In this document: in pieces, positions 33,452-46,296 of the stretch
Numbering within the stretch: position 1 is the first letter of the stretch
How the letters are laid out: each line of letters begins with the position of its first letter
Origin: Sordaria brevicollis
Lineage: Eukaryota > Ascomycota > Sordariomycetes > Sordariales > Sordariaceae
DNA: 64,000 bases
Direction: 5' to 3'
NCBI GenBank assembly: GCA_033439795.1
Contig: JAUTDP010000011.1
Span: 124,001-188,000 of the forward strand
Notes under the pieces: generated by a model
Databases searched by the model: none
What the model saw: only the letters and a program-made list of their open reading frames with translations
What the model was told of the DNA's origin: nothing
Position numbers and translations under genes: made by a program

Positions 33452-36400
33452 GCGGCATATGCGGCGGCACCGGCATACTGCGACATGCTCGGTCCTGGCT
33501 GGCCCTGTCCGGCGTATCCCGAACCACGGTAAGGATCGGGGCTGAAACCGGCCTCGCCTCGCTCAACGTCGAAAGAAAGGTTGGAACGACGGCCGGTGTT
33601 GGGGCTGCGAATGCTGCCGCGGCTGGCACCGACAGAGGGACGTGTGACGTGCACGCTCAAAGACCTATTTCCTAGCGCGTCGGGAGGAAGTCCCTCGCCT
33701 GGCTTTCTGCGACCGCGCTGGGAATCGCGAACGCTGAGATAGTTCCTGCGCATCATAGAGGAGGCATCGTCACCGCCGCGGCCGGCAGGAGAAGCGTCAC
33801 GGGAGCGAAGAGTGGCCTCGTAGCCCCAATCGTCTAGCGCGTCAGCAACGGGATCAGAGGCGTTGATGTTAGCTGCTGCCTGTTGCTCGGCTTCCAGCTT
33901 GCTGTTTCCTGTGATACCGCTGCCCGGGGTGTGAGTGCCGTCCTGTTCATGACGCAGCTTGGTGAGCATCTTGTTGGCCTCCTTATCCTTGTCAGCCTTC
34001 TCTCTGGCCGAAGCAGCGAAATCATCCGTGACAGCAACAGAGTAGGCCGGGTTGTTGGGTCCACCGAGAGCTTCACCACCACCGCCAGGACCGTTGATGG
34101 GAACAGCCTTGAGGGCCAGAGCCAAGGCGCACATGAACTTGGAGCGACGGGTGCAGCGAACGGCCTCGTTGTGCCAGTTGGACTTGTGCTTGATTTGAAT
34201 CTTAAGCGTCATCTTGTCCAAGTTACCGACGTCGTTGATCATGATGGTGATGTCGGGTTGGAAGTCGCGGCTGTTGTCGGGAGAGCGGACGAACTTTTCG
34301 AGTTCGAGGCGGAGGAGCTCAATTTCTTCGAACGAGGTATCGTAGGATACGGCAACGTCGATAGTTTCCTTCATGGCCTTGGAGCGCGTGACGTTTTCGA
34401 TCCAGAGGTTATTGAGTTGAATGTTGGGGACCTAATCCGTTAGCAAATGACACATACAGTCCAATCCAGTACTGGTTTGTTTGTTAGCTCGGGACCTCTG
34501 GTCTACCTCAACAGCCCTTTTCATTTTCTTATATTGTGTTTTGCTCTTGTGTTGAGGCATAACACAGCTTCGAATAGGCGTCTTTAGAACACCCGAATGC
34601 CTTACCAAAGATCAATGATCCATTTTATTCCGTCCTTGCAGCCTCTGGAACAACTACAAACAGGTACCAAGCTAACAAACAAACCAGAATGTCACATAAA
34701 AAGAGGTGCTTACCTGGACAACCTGCATCTTATCGATGCGGGTAAACACCGTATAGAGCAGAGAAATCTTCTCGACAATGAGCTGCTCGGCCTCGGGGCC
34801 CTTAATATCGACACGATCGCCGACATCATACGGGTGCTTGACAAACAGGAAAATGCAAGAACCCAAGAACTCCTGCGTGGTGACGGCAAAGACGAAGGAC
34901 AGCGACAAGAGCGTCGTACCAGCCGTAGCCAGGGTGGCCACAAAGCTGCTCTGGAAGACCACCAGGAAGATGATGATGACAATAATCAGCACCACAAACA
35001 GGAGGACCTTATCAAACACCGTCAAGGCCTGGCTGATGTCCTTCATGCTGTGCGCGATTGCCTTTCTCTCCTTACCGATATCGACAACCTTGCGGATCAT
35101 CTCGTCGAGACTGATGTCGCCGTTCTGGTCGGCGTCGATGGCGTTGAAGCACTCCTCGGCCTCTTCGCGGTGGTGGGGGCCAAGCACTTCGACAATATCC
35201 TCGAGCAACAGCGACTCCTCGCCTTCGGCAGCAAAGGACATCCAAATACGGCGGGCCATGGCCTCGGAGCTGCGGACCTTTTCGAGGGCTTCGATAACGA
35301 TGGAGTGGGCAGAGGTAGGGTTGAAGACGTTCTTGCCAGTGATTTCGGAGGCAATGTTGCCAAACACAGACGTAATCTTGTCGCCGATGCGGCCGACGTC
35401 GCCGACTAAACGCATGGGAGTGCTGGTACCGCCACGCATCTTCTCGGCCCTGTCGCGCATGAGGAGGGCGTTGATACTATCGCTGATGACATAGTCCTCG
35501 TCGGCAAACTCTGGGCAGTACATGGGGAACAGAGTCCTCGAGGCTTCGTAGAGGAGACCGAGGAGGTAGATGTCGCGCTTGGAATCCTGGATGCGGTTGG
35601 CAAACGAGCGTTGGTGGTACGAGATACTGATGAGTTGGACAATGGCCTTTTCTCCGAGCAAGACGCCGGATGATATGAAAAGGGACAGGAGAATGCGCTT
35701 GATGGTGTGGACCCATTCGATGCTATCGTCTGTGAAACGGAACTTGAAGACCAACCAGGAAGCCAAGCCCCAGAGGAACAAAGAAAAGTTGATCTCCAAG
35801 GCAGCCAAAACGTTGGCGTACTTGCGAGTTCCAGCGCTGACGACGCCGCAAAGAAACATGAAAATGTGTGGCAGAACGTGGGCAACGAGCTTGGCGGTCC
35901 ATAGTGAAAGCCAGGAGATTTCGATCCAGAGGAAAAGCCAGAAGAGGGTATAATTCTCCTTGTCGTCTTCGCTGGTGCCAAGCTGGATATTATCGATGTT
36001 GCCGGTGAACGGAAGGACGAAGAGAGGGATGGCGAGAAGGAAGGCGATGGGGATGATGTAGATGAGGTAGCGAGTGACAAAGGGGAAGCTGACAATCTTG
36101 CGGTAGAGGCGACCCAACGCGTTGAACTTTTTATCTTCACTCATGTTGGTGCCGGGTCGGCTGAGATCTCGTACACGGCGCCGTCCAGCGGGACCGGTCT
36201 GGCGGCGGCTGGCCTTGCTGGACTTGTGGAAGAGGCCATGCTTCTCGGTAGGGGCAGAATCGACGGTGCCCAAGGTGTTGGAGAGGGTCTGGTCGACCTT
36301 TCTGGCACCGGTCGAGGAGGCCGTGGTGGCATTGGTGCGAACGGGCTGTAGAGGGATGTCGTTGGGTTCCATGTCGACGTCTGATCCGGGACTGGAGGGG

Positions 36401-36453
36401 ATATGGCGGAAACCCCTGTGACCAGTTGGCGACCTGGGACTTCTTAAGGACAT
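32926..36453 (-). CDS. EF-hand mechanosensitive ion channel (MscS/Msy type)
   Basis: This is a MscS-family channel of the fungal Msy1/Msy2 type, which in fission yeast acts in the ER during osmotic swelling. Two exons (36453-34714 and 34431-32926) encode 1,081 residues; the joined sequence is DKMQVVQ-VPNIQLNNLWIE. The N-terminal cytosolic part is followed by membrane spans starting near residue 124 (IYIIPIAFLLAIPLFVLPF), with more at about 160-260. An EF-hand lies near residue 441 (DADQNGDISLDEM). The pore region shows DKVLLFVVLIIVIIIFLVVF and ATLATAGTTLLSLSFVFAV, then the MscS signature region HPYDVGDRV near 541. The beta domain follows in exon 2 (MKETIDVAVSYDTSF). The C-terminal 350 residues are disordered with a Q10 run and Gln/Pro/Ala-rich repeats, longer than in yeast. 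Confidence 0.93.
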
Positions 36454-39400
36454 AGCTGTAGAAGTTGAGTGAAGGTGGTCGTGTGTATACTTGGTATATT
36501 GCGTAAGAGGGGTGGGTCCCGGGTGAGGTCGATGGTTTGGTGGAGACGGATGATGGTGATCTCAGGACCTAGACTGCCATGCGTTCATGTGGGAGTCGAT
36601 GACATGGGCGAACGAGAGGTGGTGAGGTGGAGAAGGATTGCCGGAGTTAGGACGGTGAATGGGCTGTCAAAAAGCTTGTCTTGGTGTCTCGTGTTGTTTT
36701 TTCTAGTTTTGGCCGGGTCCAGGTCTGGATCGGATCTGAGGACAAAGGCAGAGTGACAAGGACAAAGGCTGTGGTTGCTGATGCGGTAGCCGTAACGGTA
36801 GCTGGCGATACACCACCGTCGTCGACGAGAGGGGAACGAGTGTGTGATGATTTGAATGATTGAATGTTGTTGTATTATTAGGTTATGAATGTCGAGAAAA
36901 AGGGAAAGGGAATGAATGAGAGGGCGGGGAGAGGAAGAATAGTAAGGGTCATGGAAGATGGACGGAGAGAGGGGGGGGTCAAGGGACTTTTTATTCGTCC
37001 CGCAGGTTTGAAGGTTTTTCTGAGGAAAAAGAAGAAGAGATTGAATTGTGGTGAACGAGTGAACACACTGTACTGTACCGTGTGGAAGGGCAAAAAGTGG
37101 AAAGAGTGAATGTGCCTTTCCGTGAGGGCAGAGAGGGCATGTTTGGGTGGTTGTTTCCAGTTTTCGCGGTTTGCATTTCATCTGATGCTGTGACAGCCTC
37201 TGCTTGGCTATTCCCACTGTGGGCATTCACCGGGTAGTCCTGATTGGGATTAGCTTCCCTTGGTCGTTCTCAGGGGTGCAGCAGGGTGCAGCAGACTCCT
37301 GTGGATCTTTTCCCGCCGATTCAGCCACTCAGATGCCCAAACCGGCTAGTGACATGCTTTCCCTGTTTCACAATAACAGATCGGCCCCGATTTGTCGTTT
37401 TTCTCGTCGTTCGGGGTCCACACCTCCATCAACATGCTTTTTCTCTTTTGTATTTTGATCTCGATAGGCATTTGGATGTTGAACTAATCCGTTTCGTTCA
37501 ACATTTGAGGTATATGTGATTAAAGGGGTTTGTTCAAATCCAGATGCCTAACATGATGTTGGGCTGTGAAGTGGTGGTGGCATGCCAGTCCCTTTTGTTG
37601 ACATTCTTTTGGCGTTCCGCAGTGTTGTGTCCATCTGTCAAGGTTTTGCTGAATTCGATAGTCAAGTTGGAAAAGGACGTTGTAGTTCGGGCTGGTAGAT
37701 GCAGGTTCGTCCCGTGTCCTGGAACCTCCAGTGCATGTGCAGTCCAACTTCACCTCACTGGAACTGCATTGTACCTGACATCACTCCATCTGTAACCACG
37801 AATGGCTACACAACATGTGTCTGTCCTCTTGTCATTGTCATTGTCAACAGAGAACGACCGGTCAAGTATCACCACTTCTCATTCAACCTTGTTGACCGCT
37901 TCACCAAGACACAAACATTTACTGCCTGCCCTTGACACTGGCCAACAGCTGCCAACACTGTCACTGGACATTTAGAATTGCGATCATCACTCGGCATCCC
38001 CAAACCAGTCAACCAAAACCTAATCGATAACCTACGTCACAGCAGCCCCCAGTGCCCCCGTGCCGAATTCCCGTTTTACGAAACAACACCCCCAAGAACT
38101 TGAAGCCCTAGGACAACCGCACCACTGCATTGCACTTTGTCCCTGATAGGTTGTACATTAGTCGAATCAATAATTCTTTCATCCGAGATTTCGATCAGAT
38201 CCCAACGAGCATCTTGGTGCACTTGGTCGAACTTGGCTTACTGCTTTCGTCGCATTTTGCCACCCATCCAGTGATCGGGTGAATCATTCCGAGTGCCCGC
38301 CCGTTCCCTAGGTATCGATTGCATCCAATGTTATTTCAGGGACTCGGCGCCGAAGGTTTTCTCCAAGAAAACTGTACGGGGCTAAATGTGAAATGATCCA
38401 CGCCGTGTGTGTCGGTCTGAATGTCAGATTTGAGAAAATGTCAAGAAACCGAAAAAAGAAAATCATCGGACAAGAGTTGCGGTTTTGGGATTAAGGAAAT
38501 GGATAATGCCAATTTCGGAGAGTTTGGGGTGTGGAGAGGGAACGAAGACCCCAGGACCCTTGGTTTTTTTTTTTTTTTTTTGCAAGCTGTTGTGGACTGT
38601 GGAGGTTCCGAGAGGCAGAGATGGAGACATTGTGCTTTTGGGATGTTTCGGGGTTCACGGGGATCTGTCGACAAAAACCTGAGACTTCCCTTGTGACAGT
38701 TGCTGGAGATGGTTCCAAAAGTTTGCATTGGTTTGTGTCCCGTCCGGGTCTGATGCACTCGTTGCATTTGGGAGGAGACAGAAACAGATAACAGATTCTG
38801 GCCGTCTTGGCGTGGATCATAACTAAGGGTTCTCTGTTAATAAAAGGGGTCTCCCTCCATGTCAATTCTGCCATCTTTGTTTTTCCGTGGTGATGGGTGA
38901 ATTTTGGTGGTGTCGTTGATGCCGTCCGTGTCTTGCCGTCCCGTCCCGTGTTGAGGTTGAAGGATCACACCCATATGTAGCATAGGGCTAAAGAGACTAG
39001 GAAGACTCTATCGGGGTCGTCGACATTGAACATGACGTCAGAGTAGCCATCGTGAAGTCGGTCCAATCAATCCAAAGTCTAAAGTCGCTTCCAGTTCGCT
39101 TGGAACTGGCTGAAGACGCACGGACCACTTCACGATGACTGACCATGGCTGAAGAGCCTCAACTCTCAACGGCCACCACACCACAAAGACGTTGCCGGAA
39201 GCAGAGTTATTCGAGTGATGGAGGGGGAATTAGAGACGGCACATCAGACAATAGGTCTATATGGAGAAAAACAGCCAATGGCTCTCAAGAGTCAAAATAA
39301 CTTCAACAGACCGACTCTGTCAATATTACGCTTCGTGACGTCCAATAATGCTCTTGTCCTGCTTAATGCTCAATGTTACACGTAATGTTACTGTAACTTT

Positions 39401-39625
39401 CACTGTTATAGCCGCACAAAAGCGTTGGCCATAGCTCCCGCTCTCCACTTAATTTTCCCCGCGATAAGGTGTCACGATAACCTCGATAACGACCTGCCAT
39501 CGTCGCATTCAACACCCGAATATCGTCAGACCACTTCTCCTGTCCTTAGTCCACTTCGCGACGGAAATGCCTCTTTTCTTAATTCATACCTAATATTATT
39601 CACATTATCAACTCAATTGCCCACC
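36454..39625. other. Long intergenic region
   Basis: No gene can be supported in 3.2 kb. The only structured items are an 86-bp inverted repeat (37465-37550) and a poly-T run (about 38565-38581). The left side must hold the promoter of the MscS-type gene, and the right side that of the seryl-tRNA synthetase gene. Confidence 0.5.
37465..37550. repeat. Short inverted repeat (86 bp)
   Basis: The arms TAGGCATTTGGATGTTGAAC and GTTCAAATCCAGATGCCTA pair with a few mismatches or a small bulge, with about 47 bases between them. It could be a small MITE-like remnant or a chance palindrome. Confidence 0.5.
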
Positions 39626-41266
39626 ATGATACCGTCGCGACTGGCCTTGCGGCTCACCCGACCACGGCCCATCATCCCATCACGACCTTCGACACTCCGA
39701 CTTGGACAGACACCACGGATCGCTTCCCTCCATAACAGCTCCCGACTTCAATCCTCAGATTCCCCCGCTGCTTCGCGACCAAGCATAGCCCCCAAGCCCG
39801 TCATCGATATTAAGCATATCCGCCAAAACCCCGAGCTCTACTCCCAGAACTGCATCGAGCGCAACTACCACCAACAAGCCACCTACCCACAACGCATCAA
39901 CGACCTCCACGCCCAATGGCAAGCCAAACAGCGCGAGGCCCGTTCCCTCCGTGAACGCTCCAACGTTCTCCGCCGCCAGCTCACCGACCCCGGTTCCATC
40001 CGCGACGAAAACGCCGACACCATCGCCGCCGGCACCCAGCTCCTAACCAGGGACGAACTGCTCGCCGAAGCCCGCAAGCTCAAGTCCCTCCTCTCAACCA
40101 TCGAAGCCGAAGAAACCCGCATCCTCTCCGAGATCGAATCCCTCGCTTTATCCATCCCCAACCTAACCTCCCCCGACTCCCCCCGCGGGCCCGAACCCAA
40201 GCTCTTGTCGCTCATCAACGAACACCCCGAACCCGTCCCCTCGGCCTCCGACCGCGTCTGGCGCTCCCACGTGCACATCGGCACCGAGCTGGGCCTCCTC
40301 GACTTCGCCTCCGCAGCCACCGTCTCCGGCTGGGGATGGTATTTCTTACTCGACGAAGCCGCCCAGCTCGAGCAAGCTTTGATCTCCTACGCGCTCGACC
40401 TCGCCGTCCGCTCCGGCTGGCGCCAAGTCTCCCCGCCCTCCATCGTCTACTCGCACATCGCCGCCGCCTGCGGGTTCCAGCCCCGCGACCAAAACGGCGA
40501 AACCCAGATTTACTCCCTCTCGCAGTCCCGCGACGACATCAAGCGGGGAAAGCCCGAACTTTCCCTAGCCGGCACCTCGGAAATCCCGCTAGCGGGTATG
40601 CACGCCAACAAAACCCTCCTCTGCCCCGGCGACATCAGCGAGTATTCCCCCCTGAAATACGTCGCCGTCTCGCGCTGCTACCGCGCCGAAGCCGGCTCCC
40701 GCGGTCTCGAAACCAAGGGCCTGTACCGCGTGCACGAGTTTTCCAAGGTCGAACTCTTCGGCTGGACCTACCCCTCCCTCGACTCAGCAACAGACGTCTT
40801 CAACGAGATCGTCGACCTCCAAACCGACCTTTTGTCCTCTTTGGGTCTGCACTGCCGAGTTTTGGAGATGCCCACGCACGACCTCGGCGCCTCTGCCACA
40901 CGGAAAATCGACATTGAGGCGTTTTTCCCCAGCCGTAGGGAACGCAACGATGGATGGGGCGAGGTGTCAAGCGCGAGTATATGTACTGATTACCAAGCTA
41001 GAAGGCTGGGTACGCGGTTAAAGGGGGAGGATGGAAGTGGGAAGATGGTGGAGGGGGGGTATCCGTATACGGTGAACGGGACGGCGATGGCGGTGCCGAG
41101 GGTTGTGGCGGCGCTTTTGGAGAATGGGTGGGATGAGGAGACGGGGACGGTGGTGGTGCCGGAGGTGTTGAGGGGGTGGATGCCGGGGGGGAGGGAGAGG
41201 ATTGGGCCTAAGGTGAAGGGGACGGGGAAGGGGGGAAAGAAGAAGGGGTTGGGCATGGGGGTTTAG
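39626..41266 (+). CDS. dia4: Mitochondrial seryl-tRNA synthetase
   Basis: This class II aminoacyl-tRNA synthetase charges mitochondrial tRNA-Ser. It is a single exon of 546 residues from the ATG at 39626 (leader CCACC). The first 45 residues (MIPSRLALRLTRPRPIIPSR) are basic and lack acidic residues, as in a mitochondrial targeting sequence. The N-terminal tRNA-binding coiled coil spans about 60-190. The catalytic core shows SLAGTSEIPLAGMH, motif 2 (RCYRAEAGSRGLETKGLYRV then HEFSKVELF) and motif 3 (YTVNGTAMAVPRVVAALLEN). The C-terminus is Gly/Lys-rich. An open extension upstream lacks an ATG and is not used. The length suits a mitochondrial enzyme, and the sequence lacks the insertions of the cytosolic enzyme. 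Confidence 0.94.
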   Translation: MIPSRLALRLTRPRPIIPSRPSTLRLGQTPRIASLHNSSRLQSSDSPAASRPSIAPKPVIDIKHIRQNPELYSQNCIERNYHQQATYPQRINDLHAQWQAKQREARSLRERSNVLRRQLTDPGSIRDENADTIAAGTQLLTRDELLAEARKLKSLLSTIEAEETRILSEIESLALSIPNLTSPDSPRGPEPKLLSLINEHPEPVPSASDRVWRSHVHIGTELGLLDFASAATVSGWGWYFLLDEAAQLEQALISYALDLAVRSGWRQVSPPSIVYSHIAAACGFQPRDQNGETQIYSLSQSRDDIKRGKPELSLAGTSEIPLAGMHANKTLLCPGDISEYSPLKYVAVSRCYRAEAGSRGLETKGLYRVHEFSKVELFGWTYPSLDSATDVFNEIVDLQTDLLSSLGLHCRVLEMPTHDLGASATRKIDIEAFFPSRRERNDGWGEVSSASICTDYQARRLGTRLKGEDGSGKMVEGGYPYTVNGTAMAVPRVVAALLENGWDEETGTVVVPEVLRGWMPGGRERIGPKVKGTGKGGKKKGLGMGV

Positions 41267-42311
41267 TAGACGTGACAAGGGAAAGGCGGTAGAGGTGTTG
41301 GTTGTATGATGGAGAGCTGTGGTTGTGTTATTGGTTTGGTCAAGGGAAAAAAGCATGTTAATGGAGTATGGTTATTTTGGTTTGTATCCCCCATTGTCGT
41401 TTTGTTAAACTCTTGACTTGACTGGAATGATAATGCCTCAGGAAGCCCTACCCTACCCTATTCGAGGAGGATCCCAACTGAAGGACTGGAATACAGCTGA
41501 AGTGTCTAGTGTGTTATCCATAATAAAAATAGAGGTATATACATATCTATACCGTTAATTAACACGATCGTCCAAAAACTCCGGCTGTGCTTACTTAGGC
41601 TAGTATAGCTTATGGAATTTTAGATGTGTTAAGCAAGTGAGGCAAGTCATTAAGTTACAAAAAGTTATCAAGTCATCTAGGCAAAGCAAGTCATCAAGTC
41701 ATCAAGTCATCAAATCATTAAGTCACCAAGTCACCAAGTCATCAAGTCATCAAGTCACAAAAAGTCACAAAAAGTCAACATTTCACATCTCACATCTCAC
41801 ATCTCGCATCTCATAGCATCAAGAGGAGCAGCAGCAAAATACACAAGTAAAAAAACAACAACAATAATTCAACAACTAAAACTACCAATAACGAAATCCC
41901 ATCCCATATCATCTGCAAAACCATAACGTCCAGTGGGTAATCGCGTAAAACCATCAAGCTTGCCATAAACTACCATAAACTACCATAAACAACCATAAAA
42001 CACTAACCATCAAGCATCATCCATAGTACCTAGAAAAGCAAACAATCCACCATGTCCATAATCCGTACAACAAGACAAGCTAAAAAAAAAGTCGACCATG
42101 ATCCGAACAAAGTAGTAAAACAAGAAAAAGCCAAAGGTGAGAACCGTCAAGGTATCATGACCACATCATACCAGTCCATCCACTACTTGTCCATCATTCT
42201 TCTTTCTTCTTCATCACCCTTCATCATTCTCCATTCTCCATCATTCCCCATCATCCATCATCCACCACTATCTCATCACTTCCCCATCATCCATCATCCA
42301 CCACTATCTCA
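41267..42311. other. Intergenic with AAGTCATC repeats
   Basis: Two convergent genes end here. The stretch contains an imperfect tandem array of AAGTCATC/AAGTCACAA words (about 41640-41780), TACCATAAAC repeats (about 41958-42000) and a duplicated 36-bp unit (CATCATCCATCATCCACCAC core) at about 42247-42318. No gene seen. Confidence 0.5.
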
Positions 42312-45300
42312 TCACTTCCCAACCCCCTTCCCCTTCTTCACCTTCTCACCCCCCCTCACAGTCCCCCTACTCATCCCACCACCACTCATCCCCGAAATCC
42401 CCGAATCCTTACTAACCCCACTAGCCTTCGAAACCCTTGACACCCTGCTGCTAGCAACGCTCATGACTGACGCAGTGGGCGCAAAGCTGCTTCCCGTCCT
42501 GCTCGTCCCCGTTGCACCGGAGACGGTACTACCCCTCTCAGTCCACGATCCAGAGCCGGCATCACTATCGTCGCCTGTTTCGTAGTCTGAGTAGTTGTCA
42601 TCCTCGTTGTCTTCGTTGTCTTGGTCGTGGGAGTATTGGGATTCTGTTTCTGTCCTGTTGTCGTTGTCTTGGCTGTACTGGCTTTCTGTCTCGCCGTCTT
42701 GGCTACCACCGTGGGAACGACGACTTCCACCAGACCTTGCAGACCGACCAGACCGACCAGACCTCGAAGAAGTCGTAACAACCGTCGTCCCATGAGAAGA
42801 TCTCCTCAAAGTGGCAGTCTCATCCGCGTCCGCCTCTGTCTGGTCGTCATCAACATCATCGTAGCGGGAAGAGGCATCGGTGCGAGCGTCATCGTCGACA
42901 TGCACCAGTTCTCCGTCGGAGGCAGAGTGAGAGGAGTGAGCACCAGGTGGGGTAGCGGTGTCGTACCCTTCTTCTTCCTCATCTTCTTCTTCATCTTCGT
43001 ACTCATCTTCATCATCTGTCTCCCTTAGACTCGGCTCTTTTTTACCCTCCTTTTCTTTTGAGGGAGAGAGGTCGCCATACCCCTTCGCCGTTGCCGTAGC
43101 TGTCGATCTTGAAGAAGTAGTTGCCCAACTCCCCTTTCTTTCCGCAGCAGCGTTGGGTCTGAGTTTCGAAGTCGAAGAGGAAGGACCACCCGAAGAGGAA
43201 TCAGGACCAGCATGAGCAGCCACAGCCGCCCTAGCAGCCGCCACACCACCGCCGCCGCCACCGTTCCTAACGCTGTTGCTGCGTTTCATTGTTGTGGTGC
43301 CACTGCCTCCGCTGCCAGAGCCAGGTAGTCCATTAACCATTTGGCTGAGTGACAAGATCCGCCTGTTAGACGCACTTCCACCAGCGCTCATCTTAGGAGT
43401 TCCAGTCCGGTTAGAAGGTCTGGCGTTGATAGCAGCCATGTGGCTGGGAGCGCGACTAGCAGCAGCAGCAGTCATCTGACTCGGCACCCTCTTGCGATTC
43501 ATCGACTCTCTTCCCACACCAGCCACACCAGCCACACCAGTAAACCTCTTCCCCTTAGCCATCAACAACAACCTCGAATGATCCATAACCCCCTCCAGTA
43601 TCCTCCTCTCGAGCGTCTCCGCCCTGGCCTCCATCTCATGCAACTCCTCCCTCCTCAGCCGCAGCGCCGTATCCAAGCTCGACAAATCCGCCGTCAACCT
43701 CGCCTTTCTTCTCGTCATCTCCTCCTGCTCCGCCCTCAACTGCGTCAGGACATGTTTAACCCCCTTTTGCTCCTCCTTTAAGTCCGCCAAAAACTGTTCT
43801 TTCAACAAATCATGCTCCCTCCGCAAAGCCTCATTCCGTTCCTTAAGTCGACACTCCTCCTCCATTAGGTTGGCCAGCAGGTCCACCTTGAGTTTCTCCT
43901 GCTCTTCCCGGAAGATAGCCTTCATCTCCTCCTGCTCCTCTCTTAAGCTGGCATTTATCTCCTTCAGCCTCCTTTCCTCCTCGGCGAAAGCAGACAAAAA
44001 CGACCGGCCGAGTTCTTTCCTTTCTTGTCGCAGCGACTCATTGACCTCCTTCAGGAGGGCCTCCTCCTCGCGCAGATTCTTCAGGAACCTATCCTTCAGC
44101 TGTTGCTGCTCCAGACGCAGGGCCTCATTCCCCTCCTTTAAGCGGGCCTCCTCGTCCTTCAACACGGCCAGGAAGCTCCGCTTGAGCGACTCGTGCTCGG
44201 CCTTCAGGGCCGAATTGAGCTCAATCAGCCTGTCCCTCTCGTCGCGCAGGTTGGCCGCAAACGTTCTTTTCATGGCGTCATGTTCCTCCTTTAGCGAAAC
44301 GTTAATCTCCATGAGCCTGTCCCTTTCTTCTTCAAGGTTGGCAGTAAACTGCTTCTTGAGCGCCTCGTGCTCTTGCCTAAGGGACGCATTCATCTCCTTC
44401 AGCCGTGCCTCCTGCTCCTCCTTAAGCCCAGCCACAAACCCCGCTCTAGCCTCCTCCTGCTCTTTCCTAAGACACTCATTACCACTCTTAAGCCTCATTT
44501 CCTCCCCAGCCAGATTCGCCAAAAACGTCCTCTTCAACTCCTCCTGTTCCTGCTTGAGGGACTCATTCATCTGTTTGAGTCTGGCCTGCTCCTGCCGCAA
44601 ATTCTCCAAAAACTGACTCTTGAGCTGCTCCTGCTCCTCGCGCAGCGTTACGTCGATGCTCTTTCTAACGCGGGCCTCCTCCTCCTTGAGCTCAGCCAGC
44701 CTCGCCTCAACAGCTTCCTTCTCAGCGCGCTGACGCTCGAGAGCAACCGTGGTCTCCTGCAGAACCTTCTTCTTGTCCTCCGCCTCTTCGACAGCGCGTT
44801 GAGTCTGCGCAGCAATGAATCCCGCAAGCTCGGAAGATGTGGTCTTGACTTGCTCATGGACTTCCTTTTCAAGAACAGCCAGTTGTGCAGTTTGATCAAC
44901 CAGCTTCTCAAGCTTCTCGTTAACGGTCGGCATCGCATCAACAACTTTACTCTGCAACCCCTCGGTCGTAGTCTTGGAGTGCTCAAAATGCCGACCAACC
45001 AGCGCCAAAACCTCCTGCATGTTCTCGGCAACCTTGGGCTGATGCTCAGCCACCAAACTCTGGAGGGTATCAACCTTGGCAGCCACCTCCTGCACATGCT
45101 CGCGAGTAAGAGCTTGCTCCGCTTTAATCTCAACATGATTCTCATCCGTCTTGCCAACCAGCTCATCAACCCTTTCAAACACCGTCTTGCTGGAAACCTC
45201 CATCTTCTCGACCGCCTCCGTGACAGTACCGGCAAGAGGTTGAAGGGTAGTCTTGAGCTCCTCGACTTGCGTCTTGGTCGCGACAACAGCATCTTTGATC

Positions 45301-46261
45301 TCGCCGCTCTTCTGAAGCTCCCCAATAATCTTGGCCTCGATGTCCGTCTTGGCTTTGTCAATGGTTGTGCGTCCTTCTTCGAACCCTTCCTTCATGCCGC
45401 CCCAGAGCTCCATTAGCTCGCCTTGCAGAGTGGCGTTCTTCTTAACGATCTCGCTCATGGGAGTCAGGACCTTGTGAATGGAATCGACGCCCTTGGCGCC
45501 ATCGGTGAGTTTGGCCTTGATGACTTCGTGGAACTCTTCAATGAGGGACTTGACTTCTGAGACGCGATCGGTCATGTCGCCGTTGGCCTTGGTGGTGGCC
45601 TCAGACTGGGCATCAAACTTCTCCGCCAATGCCTTGATGCTATCCATATCCGCGCCGGCTGCCGTGGTTGTCGACCGTGTCGCCTCCTCAGCGTTGACAG
45701 GCTTCGCCGAAAGCATAGACTTGACCTCAAGACAAACAGTCTCAACAGCCTCTATATCCGCCTTGGTGAGCTTTGTATCCGACTCATCCTCATCCTTCTC
45801 GCGCGTTTTCTTCATCTCCTCAAAGGCGGCCGTCATCTTGGTGATCAGCGACTCAAGCGCAGAGACATCCTCCTTCTTGGAAACACCCTCAACCTGCTTC
45901 GAAAGATCTCCCAGGCTGGTCTTTGTCTCCACAAGCAACACTTCCAGGTCATCCAAATGCTTCTTCTGCTCTCCTCCCTGGGCACTACTGACAAACTCAT
46001 CAAGACTATCCTTGGTATTCCTCAGAATGGTCTCAATAGCTTGGACGTCCTCCTTTGTAGCCGGATCGGTCGGTTCCACGGTAGGCAGCAGCTCAGGCTC
46101 GTACGACTGCGCAGCCGACTTGGGTGCCGATGCTGATGTTGTTGACGAAGATCTAGCAGCCTTGGTCCATTCATCAACAGACTTCCTTAGATCCCCAATG
46201 ACAGTATCAACCGAAGCCTGTAGCGAGCGAACAGTCTCTTCAAGCGGGCTGAGGTTGACGA

Positions 46262-46296
<35 letters not shown>

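Noticed and set aside
39425..39625. Upstream extension of the seryl-tRNA synthetase frame
   Set aside because: The open frame continues upstream but without an ATG, and the mitochondrial presequence begins naturally at 39626.
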